Of a stretch of DNA of 64,000 nt, positions 15,491-24,727 are shown one piece after another. The translations under genes and the position numbers were made by a program. The notes beneath the pieces were generated by a model that made no database searches, had not been told where the DNA came from, and saw only the letters and a program-made list of their open reading frames with translations. Source of the stretch: DAOTWY01 sp003696565 (GTDB lineage Bacteria > Chloroflexota > Anaerolineae > Aggregatilineales > Phototrophicaceae); NCBI GenBank assembly GCA_034435635.1, contig DAOTWY010000038.1, positions 83,756 through 147,755 of the forward strand. Direction: 5' to 3'. Each line of letters begins with the position of its first letter. Position 1 is the first letter of the stretch.

Positions 15491-16459
15491 TTAACGCAAC
15501 TTCAGCCGCATAATAACAGTTTCAGAAAATCCTGTTGCCGCATAAAATGCCCGTGCTTGGTCATTTGCACGGTGCGTATTGACCATCACAGACCCCAAAT
15601 TTAGTTGATCCGCACGCCGCAACACTTCCCCCATCAATGCTGCCCCCACCCCACGCCGCTGAAATGTCGGCAATACCGCCATATCGTTAATAAACCCACG
15701 TCCTTCTGTTAATCCGCGCACAATCGATAACACAATACACCCAATAATCATCGGGGTGGATTGACAGGTCTGTGCAACATAAATTTCCATCCCATATGAT
15801 TCACGAAAACGCAATTCAACTTCGCGCCACTGTTCCGCAGTGAGTTGACGATTAGACGGGATTAATTCCAACAGTGCCATGACTTCACGATAATCATTCG
15901 CCTCTGCCCGGCGGATAATAAAATCGACATCGTCCGGCTGTTTTTGGTCATTCAAAATACCACTCGCTTGTAGTCGCAACCACTCAGCCATGATCTCGCG
16001 ATGAGTCCGAAACGGGATAAGCGGCACTTCAGTTGGTGTGAACACCCGTGCATCCGCTGCATCGTCCCCTGCGCGTAACTCTCCTCCAATAGGACGCATC
16101 CGATAAAAGATCATAATCCCACTGACGGGTGGACCTTCTGGGAAAGAATTAACCCCCATCAGCTCGATAATTTCTACTTTTAAGCCGGTTTCTTCTTCTG
16201 CCTCACGAATCGCCGCTTCCTCCGCAGATTCGTCTGCTTCTACAAAGCCACTTGGTAATGTCCATTCACCTTGGTGCGGGGGATTCTTACGCTGGATCAA
16301 CACCACCCCACCATTCATCTCAATTAGTAAACCAACACCCGGCACCGGATTATGATAATAAACATAGCCACAATGATCACAAGAAGGGCGCATCCGCCCG
16401 CCTTCCTCACGTAAGGTCAATTCATGTGTACAAATTGGGCAATATTTGAGGTCTGTCAT
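15491..16459 (-). CDS. NUDIX hydrolase-GNAT acetyltransferase fusion
   Basis: A 322-residue two-domain protein. Residues 1-35 form a zinc ribbon (CPIC and CDHC). Residues ~38-150 are a NUDIX domain with a complete box, GFVEADESAEEAAIREAEEE followed by TGL. Residues ~165-322 are a GNAT N-acetyltransferase domain with acetyl-CoA loop FQRRGVGAALMGEVLRRA and C-terminal ARAFYAATGF. The zinc ribbon plus NUDIX half resembles NADH-pyrophosphatase-type or ADP-ribose-type enzymes; the acetyl acceptor is unknown. Expression is probably from its own promoter, since the upstream rpoD gene ends in a terminator. Confidence 0.88.
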   Translation of the reverse strand: MTDLKYCPICTHELTLREEGGRMRPSCDHCGYVYYHNPVPGVGLLIEMNGGVVLIQRKNPPHQGEWTLPSGFVEADESAEEAAIREAEEETGLKVEIIELMGVNSFPEGPPVSGIMIFYRMRPIGGELRAGDDAADARVFTPTEVPLIPFRTHREIMAEWLRLQASGILNDQKQPDDVDFIIRRAEANDYREVMALLELIPSNRQLTAEQWREVELRFRESYGMEIYVAQTCQSTPMIIGCIVLSIVRGLTEGRGFINDMAVLPTFQRRGVGAALMGEVLRRADQLNLGSVMVNTHRANDQARAFYAATGFSETVIMRLKLR

Positions 16460-16514
16460 CGACTTTCTACTTTCGGTAAAACATCACAGGTTGAATCATA
16501 GCATAAACAAAATC

Positions 16515-16538
16515 AAAAAGAGGGGGCACATCCCCCTC
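16515..16538 (-). terminator. Intrinsic terminator after rpoD
   Basis: On the minus strand GAGGGGG (16538-16532) pairs with CCCCCTC (16526-16520) over 7 bp around a 5-base loop. It is followed by TTTTT (16519-16515). It lies 57 bp past the rpoD stop and insulates the NUDIX gene. Confidence 0.85.
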
Positions 16539-16594
16539 ATCATAAGAATATGTCAGTTTCAAAATTAAATGAGAAACAGTTGCTACGAGGTATG

Positions 16595-18202
16595 TTACAT
16601 TTCGAGATAATCACGCAATTGACGGCTGCGTGTTGGATGCCGCAATTTACGCAATGCTTTCGCTTCAATCTGGCGAATGCGCTCGCGGGTTACACCAAAG
16701 TGTTTACCAACTTCCTCTAGCGTATGATCTTGCCCATCTAATAAGCCGAAACGCATTTGCAAGACCTCACGCTCACGGTCACTTAATACCCCTAGTGCGG
16801 AACGAATTTGCTCTTTCAAAAGCTGGCGACTAGCAGCATCCACCGGACCCATAATCTTATCATCTTCAATAAAGTCCCCCAACAAGCTGCTATCTTCCTG
16901 TCCAATAGGCATCTCTAAGCTCATTGGCTCTTGGCTGATGCGCATAATTTTGCGGACTTTTTGTGCTGCCCGGCGTAGTTTACGTTGTAATCCCGGGTCT
17001 AAGTGTGTACCACTTTCTCGCAATAATTTAATTGCTTGGGTTTCTTCTGGCGTTAGGAAATCCATTTCCAATGCGATTTGTTCCGCAGATGGTTCTGCGC
17101 CATATTTTTGCAATAAATCACGCTGAACACGCATCAGCCGATTGATCGTCTCTACCATATGAACCGGAATACGAATCGTACGTGCCTGGTCAGCAATTGC
17201 TCGGCTAATCGCTTGTCGAATCCACCAGGTTGCATAGGTGCTAAACTTATACCCTTTTGTATGATCAAACTTTGCCACCGCCCGCAACAAACCGATGTTG
17301 CCCTCTTGTATCAAATCCAGAAAGTTAATCCCTCGCCCCATATACCGCTTGGCTACACTAACAACCAGGCGCAAGTTGGCACGTGTTAACGCTTCTGCCG
17401 CCATTTCTGCTTTATTTTCAATTTGTTCAAACAAATATGGCAAATCTTCAACGGATTCCTCATCTGCCAATAACCAGTGTTGAAATTGTTCTTTAGATGG
17501 TAGTTGTCCCTTGTTTTCTCGATAGTAGCGGCGGATTTCCATCTGTAAATCAAATGGAATGAGTGATAGTCCATGCATCACATCAAATAATCTGTGTGCA
17601 AGTTCGTTCCATTGCTCATCCCGTCCCCATTCCTTTTGTCGTAAGTATTGTCGGATATAAGATGTATTATCCACATCCCAATCTTGATACACCGCTTGTA
17701 CTTCATCCACCAATTGACGAAAATCCGGTGGGTCTACCTCAAATTGCTCAGCTAACTGCTCAACTGTTTCCCAGTTGTTCATCACATGCTCATAAGCCCG
17801 CTGAACAACATCAATTAGACGGGGCAAGCCTTTATCTACCTCAGTTTGAGTGTCATCAATCCGTGATAGATCATCCAACAATTCTTGTACTAGGCGTTCT
17901 GCTGCAATTTGAATACTCAGCCATATCTCACGATTGGTATTTAAGAGCGGCACCTGCCCAATCTCTTTCAAATACATCCGCACCGGATCATCCGCCAGCG
18001 TGATCGCTTCTATCCGACTGGTGTCCAGCTCATCGTCATCATCCAGTTCATCTAAATCATCTAAATCGTCATCTATATCTTCCGTGACTAACTCATCCAA
18101 CCCATCATCGTCCATATCATCATCATCAAAATCAAAGTCTTCTGCCAGGTCATCAACGGGTTGTTGCTGTTTCTTTTTGGGTTGTTCACGTTTTTTAGGC
18201 AT
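16595..18202 (-). CDS. rpoD: RNA polymerase primary sigma factor (sigma-70)
   Basis: A 535-residue group 1 sigma factor that directs RNA polymerase to housekeeping promoters. A very acidic N-terminus (~15-60) stands in for region 1.1. Region 1.2 is DDPVRMYLKEIGQVPLL. Regions 2-3 contain NLRLVVSVAKRYMGRGINFL, DLIQEGNIGLLRAVAKFD and YKFSTYATWWIRQAISRAIA. Region 4 ends VTRERIRQIEAKALRKLRHP. A poorly conserved ~150-residue spacer lies between regions 1.2 and 2. It follows dnaG by 16 bp, forming a dnaG-rpoD operon like the macromolecular-synthesis operon of other bacteria. The consensus TTGACA/TATAAT promoters in this window fit such a factor. Confidence 0.96.
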   Translation of the reverse strand: MPKKREQPKKKQQQPVDDLAEDFDFDDDDMDDDGLDELVTEDIDDDLDDLDELDDDDELDTSRIEAITLADDPVRMYLKEIGQVPLLNTNREIWLSIQIAAERLVQELLDDLSRIDDTQTEVDKGLPRLIDVVQRAYEHVMNNWETVEQLAEQFEVDPPDFRQLVDEVQAVYQDWDVDNTSYIRQYLRQKEWGRDEQWNELAHRLFDVMHGLSLIPFDLQMEIRRYYRENKGQLPSKEQFQHWLLADEESVEDLPYLFEQIENKAEMAAEALTRANLRLVVSVAKRYMGRGINFLDLIQEGNIGLLRAVAKFDHTKGYKFSTYATWWIRQAISRAIADQARTIRIPVHMVETINRLMRVQRDLLQKYGAEPSAEQIALEMDFLTPEETQAIKLLRESGTHLDPGLQRKLRRAAQKVRKIMRISQEPMSLEMPIGQEDSSLLGDFIEDDKIMGPVDAASRQLLKEQIRSALGVLSDREREVLQMRFGLLDGQDHTLEEVGKHFGVTRERIRQIEAKALRKLRHPTRSRQLRDYLEM

Positions 18203-18218
18203 CTATTGTTAACCTCGC

Positions 18219-20249
18219 TTATGAAAATTTCTTGCTTTGCTGCTGAATTTCGTAGTCAAGTTTTTCTCGTGCTAATTTTAATAAAGACACTTGCTGACTT
18301 GTCTGTAACATGTCCTGAGCCGGTAAATCCGATTGAATGAAATATAACTCTGTTAATTGCTGTCGAATCCGATTCCGGCGTAATTCCATCGCTTTTAAGA
18401 CTAATTCCAGACCATCATTCAAAACAGAACGCGCCTGTTTTTCATATTGCCGTAAAGCACTTGTCAAATCCGCCTGAAAACGCCCCTTGATGCGGGCTGT
18501 AATCATATGAGTATCATTCCAGTTTAATAAGCTATCCAATACTGGGTGTAATATGATGTCAAGCGTTGACTGCAAATAATCCTGCACGTCCTGATCCTGT
18601 TGTTGAATTGCCATTTCAAATAATTTCATGATTACCTGATAATCCGTCCGTGTAAAATCCCCCCAATTAAAATCACTTAATGGACCGTTTAGCAGCCGTG
18701 CATCCCCATTTGCCAACTCACGAAATTTACGGTTAACCTGATAATACATATCAGGATACTGAATCAACATCTTCAGACAGTAGCGTTCTGGCTCATGTGG
18801 CGGTGAAGATTCCGGTAACACTTGCGGTTGTGGCGCAACAGACAAGCCATAATCATCATCCTCTAAACTCGGCGGAATCATGGCATCGTCATAGTCTAAT
18901 GGTGGCGGTTCATTAGTTGATGGTGGACGAGCTAATTTTTGATGACGCGCTTGCTCCTCCTGTGCCCATGCCAACAAGTCTGCCTCAGCAATACGCAACC
19001 TTCGCGCTAATTTCTGGACGTTCTCTCTGGTATAAATGTTACTTTCTGAAGCAGTTAGAATAGGCAATACCCGCCGTGCCACTGCCTCACGCTGTGGTAA
19101 CCCAGCATCCGCCGATAATGTCGCCAATTCCATGTCGATGACAAAATCTGCCACAGGCATCGCACTGTCTAACACAGTCTGCCATTGTTCAGGGTGTTCG
19201 CGGATGAAATCATCAGGGTCTTTGGCATCTGGAATTTGCAAAATACGAATATCAACCATCAACCGCCCAGCGTAATCCGCTTGCAATGTTTGACGGGCTG
19301 TTTCCAAACTACGGCGCATTGCATTTTGCCCAGCAACATCAGCATCCAAGGCGAGGATCAATTTTTTGGCGTAGCGTGCCAGGGTTTTGATCTGTGTTTC
19401 AGTTAGGGCTGTGCCCATTTGCGCTACCACATTCATAAACCCTGCCTGCTGCGCGGTGATTGCATCCATATAGCCTTCCACAATCACCGCCGTTTCTGTG
19501 TCACGAATAGTGCGCTTTGCTGTATCTAGCCCGAACAACGTTTGACTTTTATCAAACACCGGTGTTTGAGGTGAATTGAGATATTTAGGACTGTCCTGTG
19601 GGTCTAAAGCACGTGCCCCAAATCCAATAACCCGTCCCCGTTCATCTCGGATTGGTATCATCAACCGATTACGAAACCGGTCATATACCTGTCCTTGATC
19701 GTTTTTAATGGCTAAACCCGCCTCGATGATGTCCTCCTCAGGATAGCCAAGTTGCTTCAGTTCATCCAAAATATGTTGCCAACTCGGTAAGGCATAGCCA
19801 ATTTGGAAACGCTGAATTGTTTCTAACGTAAACCCACGCTTATCCCGCGCATATCCCAACGCTGTATCATTTTGCATCAGTTGTTGATGAAAAATATCGG
19901 CAGCAGCCTGCAAAACACCTCGTAAAATATCCCCACGTTCCGCACGCTCACGCGCTTGTGGCGACTCTTCTTGTAGACGAACACCCGCTTGCTTAGCGAG
20001 TTCGGTCAGTGCCTCACGAAAGTCCCAACCATGATATTTTTGTGCAAAACTAAAAATATCCCCGCCTTCTGCACACGCACCAAAACAACGCCAACTTTGA
20101 GTATCTGGGTTTACGACAAAGGATGGAGTTTTCTCATTGTGAAATGGACAACAGGCTTTATAATATCGCCCGGCTTTTTTGATGGGAACATACTGCTGAA
20201 TATAACTAACAATATCCAGCCTTGTTTTAATTTCCTCAGTTACCGACAT
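18219..20249 (-). CDS. dnaG: DNA primase
   Basis: A 676-residue primase that makes RNA primers at the replication fork. The N-terminal zinc-binding domain has CCPFHNEKTPSFVVNP and WRCFGACAEGGDIF (~34-66). The catalytic core includes RFRNRLMIPIRDERGRVIGFGARAL, and the Toprim domain has VIVEGYMDAITAQQAG and LILALDADVAGQNA (~255-315). The C-terminal ~250 residues, which would contact DnaB, are poorly conserved and include a Pro-rich linker (~450-480). CHC2 ligand spacing is CFGAC, one residue longer than the usual CFGC. A TATAAT promoter lies just upstream. Confidence 0.96.
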   Translation of the reverse strand: MSVTEEIKTRLDIVSYIQQYVPIKKAGRYYKACCPFHNEKTPSFVVNPDTQSWRCFGACAEGGDIFSFAQKYHGWDFREALTELAKQAGVRLQEESPQARERAERGDILRGVLQAAADIFHQQLMQNDTALGYARDKRGFTLETIQRFQIGYALPSWQHILDELKQLGYPEEDIIEAGLAIKNDQGQVYDRFRNRLMIPIRDERGRVIGFGARALDPQDSPKYLNSPQTPVFDKSQTLFGLDTAKRTIRDTETAVIVEGYMDAITAQQAGFMNVVAQMGTALTETQIKTLARYAKKLILALDADVAGQNAMRRSLETARQTLQADYAGRLMVDIRILQIPDAKDPDDFIREHPEQWQTVLDSAMPVADFVIDMELATLSADAGLPQREAVARRVLPILTASESNIYTRENVQKLARRLRIAEADLLAWAQEEQARHQKLARPPSTNEPPPLDYDDAMIPPSLEDDDYGLSVAPQPQVLPESSPPHEPERYCLKMLIQYPDMYYQVNRKFRELANGDARLLNGPLSDFNWGDFTRTDYQVIMKLFEMAIQQQDQDVQDYLQSTLDIILHPVLDSLLNWNDTHMITARIKGRFQADLTSALRQYEKQARSVLNDGLELVLKAMELRRNRIRQQLTELYFIQSDLPAQDMLQTSQQVSLLKLAREKLDYEIQQQSKKFS

Positions 20250-20281
20250 CCCGCACCCTATTGACCCTCTTTAGATCAATC

Positions 20282-20310
20282 ATTATATAGGTGGGGAATA
20301 GGACGTGCAA
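20282..20310 (-). promoter_or_regulatory. Promoter for dnaG-rpoD
   Basis: On the minus strand TTGCAC (20310-20305) and a perfect TATAAT (20287-20282) are 17 bp apart, ~33 bp upstream of the dnaG ATG. A terminator for the preceding glyQS gene lies just upstream. Confidence 0.55.
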
Positions 20311-20350
20311 CATAACACTTTCAGAAAAGGATTAAGAATCGGTTGGTAAT

Positions 20351-20377
20351 AAAAAACGGGTGAGCATCCCCACCCGT
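20351..20377 (-). terminator. Intrinsic terminator after glyQS
   Basis: On the minus strand ACGGGTG (20377-20371) pairs with CACCCGT (20362-20356) around an 8-base loop. It is followed by TTTTTT (to 20351). It starts 8 bp after the glyQS stop. Confidence 0.88.
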
Positions 20378-20384
20378 AAAGTTC

Positions 20385-23300
20385 TTAAAATCCAGCTAAT
20401 TCACTTAAATCGGCTCGCCCTGTTTGCATCGCACTAATCGCTTGTAAAAGTGCGTGACGATTTTGACGAATTGCCGGGTCATCGGCATTGACGAGTACCC
20501 CATCGTTCTTGCCCGTGCCAAAATATGCCGTCACTGCTGGGATCATTGGCACAAATGCCGTCAGAAAGGCATCTACATTCCCATCAGATGGAATCTGTGC
20601 AGCTTGAAACGCCTCATACAAAGCATGCTCTTCCGCCTGTTGGAATAACCCCGGATCAATGGTGTATCGTTCTGTATCCCCCCGTGTGATGCGAACACAC
20701 CGTGCAAAGCTATCCAGAATTTCTGCCCAGTCCTCACGTATGACCCAAGCAGAAAGCTGCTCCACGCCCTGTAATGCCCGATATGGATTTGTGCTTTGCG
20801 CTGCTAAAACTGCATTAATCACATCGGTCGCAAAGCCCTTCTCACTTAACCATACCCGCAACCGTCCGGCAATAAACTCCAGCACTTGGGTTTTAGCCGC
20901 CTCTGTAACGTGAATCGGTTGTGCCGCCGCCACTAAATTCACTGCCTGTAGCAAGTCCGCATCAATCGCTTTATTTATCATAATTTCAATGATGCCTAAC
21001 GCCGCCCGGCGTAAGCCATACGGGTCTGCGGTAGATTTTGGTGCAAGCCCAGCAGCAAATAACCCCACTAAGCTATCCAGACGATCCGTTAATGCGAGTA
21101 GCGTGCCAGATGGCGAAGCAGGCAACATATCCCCAGCATGACGTGGCAACCAATGCTCGAATATCGCGTCAGCAACCTCTTGTGGATAACCACTTAACAG
21201 CGCATATTCACGCCCCATTATCCCTTGTAAGGAGGTCATTTCAACAACCATCTGCGTCGCTAGGTCTGCTTTGGCAATTTGCGCGGCACGCTCCGCAATC
21301 GCAATATCCGTGCTATCTATCCTAAACAAATTGCCTAAACCAGCAACTAACCCTGCCACACGATGATTTTTATCTAACATAGAGCCTAAATGCTCTTGGA
21401 ATGTGAGCGTACTAAGGCGCGGCAAATAATCCTCAAGACGTTTTTTGCGATCTTCATTATAGAAAAATTCCGCATCAGAGAAGCGTGCCCGAATCACATG
21501 CTCATTCCCATGTGTTACTTTGTCCAAATGCTTGTCATCACCGTTGCGCACTGTGATGAAATATGGCATCAGTTTGCCTTCAGCATCCAACACCGGGAAA
21601 TAACGTTGATGCTTCCGCATAACCGTAATCAGCACTTCGCGCGGCAATTGTAAATACTTTTCATCAAACCGCCCCAGTAATGCTGTGGGTGCTTCAACTA
21701 AATTAGTCACCTCATCCAACAACGCCGGATCATCAGGAATCGTACCATTCACTTCTGTCGCCAACTTGTTGAGTTGTTCAACAATGATTTCACGCCGTTC
21801 TTCACGTGAAATAGCAATCCCCTGTGTCCCCATCGTATCAAAATAATCTTGGATATCTTCCAACAATTCTGGCAAAGAGCCATATGGACGCAACCCATGT
21901 GTCACATTGCCACTCACCACGCCAGCATATTCAAACGGGATAATCGAATCGCCGAATAATGCCACAATCCAGCGAATTGGGCGTGAAAATGTGATATTCG
22001 TGTGGTTCCATCGTATAGATTTTTTGAACTTTAAATCTGCAATTAAAGCAGGGAATGCTTCTTGTAGCACTACACCAACTGGTTGTCCCTGCTCTTTGAC
22101 AGTGACCATAACATACTGCCCACCATCAACGTCTTCAACACGCAAATCCGAGACATCCACCCCCTTACCACGCGCAAAACCTTCCGCAGCTTTGGTTGGT
22201 TTACCATCCGCATCAAACGCACGGCTTGCTGGTGGTCCTTTCTCTACCCGTTCAATATCGGTCTGATATGGTGCAACCTTTTTAGCATACACAACCAATC
22301 GCCGAGGTGTGCCATATACAAAGACCCCTTCATGCTCTAAGCGCAAACGATCAAACAAGCGCGGCGCAGAATCGGTTAACTGTGCCAGCGCGTCATCCAA
22401 ATCATCCGCAGGCAATTCCTCTACACCAATTTCCAGCAATACATCCGCAGGTTCATTTGGCGGTGCATGCAACAATGCCGTTTCGCTCACTTTACGAACA
22501 GGCGGTTCACCCCAATCTTCGCTTTTCTTCAATAAGGGATACCCTAATGCTTCTCGATCCGCAACATAGGCTTTAGCCACGTTGCGCGTCATATCACGCA
22601 TCCGTCGGAAGTAATTGGCACGTTCTGTCACGCCGATTGCGCCACGGGTATCTAACACATTAAATAAGTGACTGCATTTCAACACATAATCATAGGCAGA
22701 AATCAACGCCCCGCCCGCCAATGCGTTTTTATATTCATTCTCGTAAATGTCATACACCTGCTTGAGTGCATCCACATCAGCAATATCAAAATAATATTTA
22801 CAATGTTCAACTTCCTCTTTGAACATCATCTCATGGTAGGTGACACCAGGCAGCCAATCAATTTCCCAAACGGAGTTTTTACCTTGTAATGCCAATACAA
22901 TCCGCTCAATTCCGTAAGTAATTTCTACAGAGACCGGGTCTAATTCAACCCCGCCAGCTTGTTGAAAATAAGTAAACTGAGTAATTTCTTGACCATCTAG
23001 CCAGACTTCCCAGCCTAACCCCCAAGCCCCTAATGCAGGTGATTCCCAATTATCTTCCACAAAACGGATGTCATGCTCACGCGGGTTGATCCCTAATGCT
23101 TCTAATGACTTTAAATAGAGTTCCTGCGGATTACCGGGGTCAGGTTTGAGGATCACCTGATATTGATAATACTTTTGCATTCGGTTTGGGTTTTCTCCAA
23201 ACCGCCCATCATCTGGGCGGACAGATGGCTCAACATATGCTACACGCCAGGGTTCAGGACCAAGCACGCGCAACGTCGTTGCTGGGTTCCCCGTCCCTGC

Positions 23301-23402
23301 GCCAACTTGCACATTATACGGTTCCCAAATCAAACAGCCTTGCTCTGCCCAAAATTCATGTAATCTAAGGATAACTTGCTGGAAGTTAAGCGGTTTAGCC
23401 AT
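20385..23402 (-). CDS. glyQS: Glycine--tRNA ligase, fused alpha and beta subunits
   Basis: One 1005-residue chain joins both subunits of the bacterial alpha2beta2 glycyl-tRNA synthetase. Residues 1-~290 are the catalytic alpha part (EQGCLIWEPYNVQVGAGTGN, ATTLRVLGPEPWRVAYVEPS, ITYGIERIVLALQG). After a linker, ~310-1005 are the beta part, starting LLEIGVEELPA and including KSIRWNHTNITFSRPIRWIVALFG and the HD-like and anticodon-binding C-terminus. Two separate genes are the common arrangement; fused forms are known in a few lineages such as Chlamydia. The protein charges tRNA-Gly in the cytoplasm. Confidence 0.95.
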   Translation of the reverse strand: MAKPLNFQQVILRLHEFWAEQGCLIWEPYNVQVGAGTGNPATTLRVLGPEPWRVAYVEPSVRPDDGRFGENPNRMQKYYQYQVILKPDPGNPQELYLKSLEALGINPREHDIRFVEDNWESPALGAWGLGWEVWLDGQEITQFTYFQQAGGVELDPVSVEITYGIERIVLALQGKNSVWEIDWLPGVTYHEMMFKEEVEHCKYYFDIADVDALKQVYDIYENEYKNALAGGALISAYDYVLKCSHLFNVLDTRGAIGVTERANYFRRMRDMTRNVAKAYVADREALGYPLLKKSEDWGEPPVRKVSETALLHAPPNEPADVLLEIGVEELPADDLDDALAQLTDSAPRLFDRLRLEHEGVFVYGTPRRLVVYAKKVAPYQTDIERVEKGPPASRAFDADGKPTKAAEGFARGKGVDVSDLRVEDVDGGQYVMVTVKEQGQPVGVVLQEAFPALIADLKFKKSIRWNHTNITFSRPIRWIVALFGDSIIPFEYAGVVSGNVTHGLRPYGSLPELLEDIQDYFDTMGTQGIAISREERREIIVEQLNKLATEVNGTIPDDPALLDEVTNLVEAPTALLGRFDEKYLQLPREVLITVMRKHQRYFPVLDAEGKLMPYFITVRNGDDKHLDKVTHGNEHVIRARFSDAEFFYNEDRKKRLEDYLPRLSTLTFQEHLGSMLDKNHRVAGLVAGLGNLFRIDSTDIAIAERAAQIAKADLATQMVVEMTSLQGIMGREYALLSGYPQEVADAIFEHWLPRHAGDMLPASPSGTLLALTDRLDSLVGLFAAGLAPKSTADPYGLRRAALGIIEIMINKAIDADLLQAVNLVAAAQPIHVTEAAKTQVLEFIAGRLRVWLSEKGFATDVINAVLAAQSTNPYRALQGVEQLSAWVIREDWAEILDSFARCVRITRGDTERYTIDPGLFQQAEEHALYEAFQAAQIPSDGNVDAFLTAFVPMIPAVTAYFGTGKNDGVLVNADDPAIRQNRHALLQAISAMQTGRADLSELAGF

Positions 23403-23551
23403 AGTATTTCCTAATGTGTTTGTTTTGCTAACAACATCATCATTATAATGTGATCATGCCTGATTATCCACCGAAAGGTTAATATTTGCCTAGAAGGCGT
23501 AACGTTCGTTGATCCCCTGTGTTTTAGTTACATGAAAGGAAGGAGCAACAC

Positions 23552-24154
23552 TTGAGTTTTTTCAGTCGCAAGCCTAAAAAACCCAATTACAAAGACTTAA
23601 CCGATCTCGAGTTGGTAGAGCTAGCGAAGGATGACCAAGATGCTTTTGGGGAAATCTATGAACGCTATGTCAAAAAAATCTACAACTATATCTATTATCG
23701 CACCAGCAACCAGCATGATGCAGAAGATTTAACAGCTCGTGTGTTTTATCGGGCGATGAATCATATCAAAAATTATGAAGATAAAGGGGTGCCTTTTCAG
23801 GCGTGGTTATATCGCATTGCACATAACTTAGTGGCAAACTGGCATCGTGACCGGGGACGGCATAAAATTATCCCGCTAGACGAGTTTGTCGCAACAAGCC
23901 TGCGGTCAGAAGCACCAGACTACGCCGCAGAAAGCAACGAAGAGCAAGAACAACTACTCGCAGCCATTCGCCGCCTACCACCGGAACGCCAACAACTTCT
24001 GATTCTAAAATTTGTTGAGCAACTTTCCAACGCAGAAATTGGCGAGATTATGAATCGAACAGAAGGTGCTATTAAATCTTTGTACCACCGTACGCTTATC
24101 GCCCTACGTGACGATTTACAGATACAAGAAATGACCCATAGAAAGGCGAAATGA
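23552..24154 (+). CDS. ECF-type RNA polymerase sigma factor
   Basis: A 200-residue extracytoplasmic-function sigma factor. Region 2 contains DAFGEIYERYVKKIYNYIYYRT and DAEDLTARVFYRAM (~31-75), then the region 2.4-like VPFQAWLYRIAHNLVANWHRDR. Region 4 is LPPERQQLLILKFVEQLSNAEIGEIMNRTEGAIKSLYHRTLIAL (~137-180). The start is TTG 23552 behind AAGGAGC; no ATG fits. It overlaps the next gene by 4 bp (ATGA), the usual layout of a sigma factor with its own regulator. Its target promoters and signal are unknown. Confidence 0.92.
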   Translation: MSFFSRKPKKPNYKDLTDLELVELAKDDQDAFGEIYERYVKKIYNYIYYRTSNQHDAEDLTARVFYRAMNHIKNYEDKGVPFQAWLYRIAHNLVANWHRDRGRHKIIPLDEFVATSLRSEAPDYAAESNEEQEQLLAAIRRLPPERQQLLILKFVEQLSNAEIGEIMNRTEGAIKSLYHRTLIALRDDLQIQEMTHRKAK

Positions 24155-24522
24155 GACAGGCTATGTCAGATGTAGAATTACAAAATCTATTTAATGATAT
24201 AACGGATGCCATCCTAACCGGTGATGAAACAACTGTTAATCAACTGGCACCCAACGTACCTCATGAAATCCCCTTATTGATTCATGAGCTACACACTGCT
24301 TTTCAGTTAAAGCAACCGTCTGATCAGTTTGTTCGTTCACTTAAGCGCGATCTCATCGGGCAAAATTATCCCCGTACAAGCCGTGTTCACCGCTTGCCGG
24401 GGCGTGTTCAGCTTGCTACCGGCATTGCTGCTTTAATTGCCGGGTTGATGTGGGTCGCACGGCGGCGCGATGTCCGTAGTACAAACGATGTCGATGTCCC
24501 CGTTTTACAGCAGCAGCCATAA
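24151..24522 (+). CDS. Small single-pass membrane protein, possible anti-sigma factor
   Basis: A 123-residue protein. The first ~80 residues are soluble and mostly helical (LFNDITDAILTGDE, LIHELHTAFQL, QFVRSLKRDLIGQNYP). One membrane helix follows (~86-103, VQLATGIAALIAGLMWVA) with a basic stop RRRD, then a short tail. There is no zinc-finger HxxxCxxC motif of the common anti-sigma type. A 4-bp overlap with the ECF sigma gene suggests it binds and restrains that factor at the membrane, which is inference from position and topology. ATG 24163 is an alternative start. Confidence 0.75.
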   Translation: MRQAMSDVELQNLFNDITDAILTGDETTVNQLAPNVPHEIPLLIHELHTAFQLKQPSDQFVRSLKRDLIGQNYPRTSRVHRLPGRVQLATGIAALIAGLMWVARRRDVRSTNDVDVPVLQQQP

Positions 24523-24524
24523 AC

Positions 24525-24553
24525 TTGCCAAACAAACCTGAAATTTGTATAAT
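24525..24553 (+). promoter_or_regulatory. Promoter upstream of rpoB, P1
   Basis: TTGCCA (24525-24530) and TATAAT (24548-24553) are exactly 17 bp apart, beginning 3 bp after the stop of the membrane-protein gene. Transcription would start near 24560, so the RNA would begin with the hairpin at 24563-24581. Confidence 0.7.
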
Positions 24554-24562
24554 CTCTTCAAA

Positions 24563-24581
24563 TAGGCGCAAATCGCGCCTA
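24563..24581 (+). repeat. Hairpin between the tandem rpoB promoters
   Basis: TAGGCGC (24563-24569) and GCGCCTA (24575-24581) pair perfectly over 7 bp with loop AAATC. There is no T-run after it, so it is not an ordinary terminator. It would be the 5' end of a P1 transcript. Confidence 0.6.
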
Positions 24582-24596
24582 CCTCATATTCATGGC

Positions 24597-24626
24597 TTGA
24601 CAGGCAGGCACGGCGTTGTCTATAAT
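24597..24626 (+). promoter_or_regulatory. Promoter upstream of rpoB, P2
   Basis: A perfect TTGACA (24597-24602) and a perfect TATAAT (24621-24626) are spaced by 18 bp. The expected start is near 24633, giving a ~95-nt leader before the rpoB TTG. This is the closest match to the sigma-70 consensus in the window. Confidence 0.8.
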
Positions 24627-24727
24627 ATACGTTCCTGTACCTCTATTGATTCATATCTAAATTGTTTTCTCAGAATGAAAGCGAACCTTCCCCGGCTTGT
24701 GTGTGATTGTGTCTAAGGAGCGGCGCT

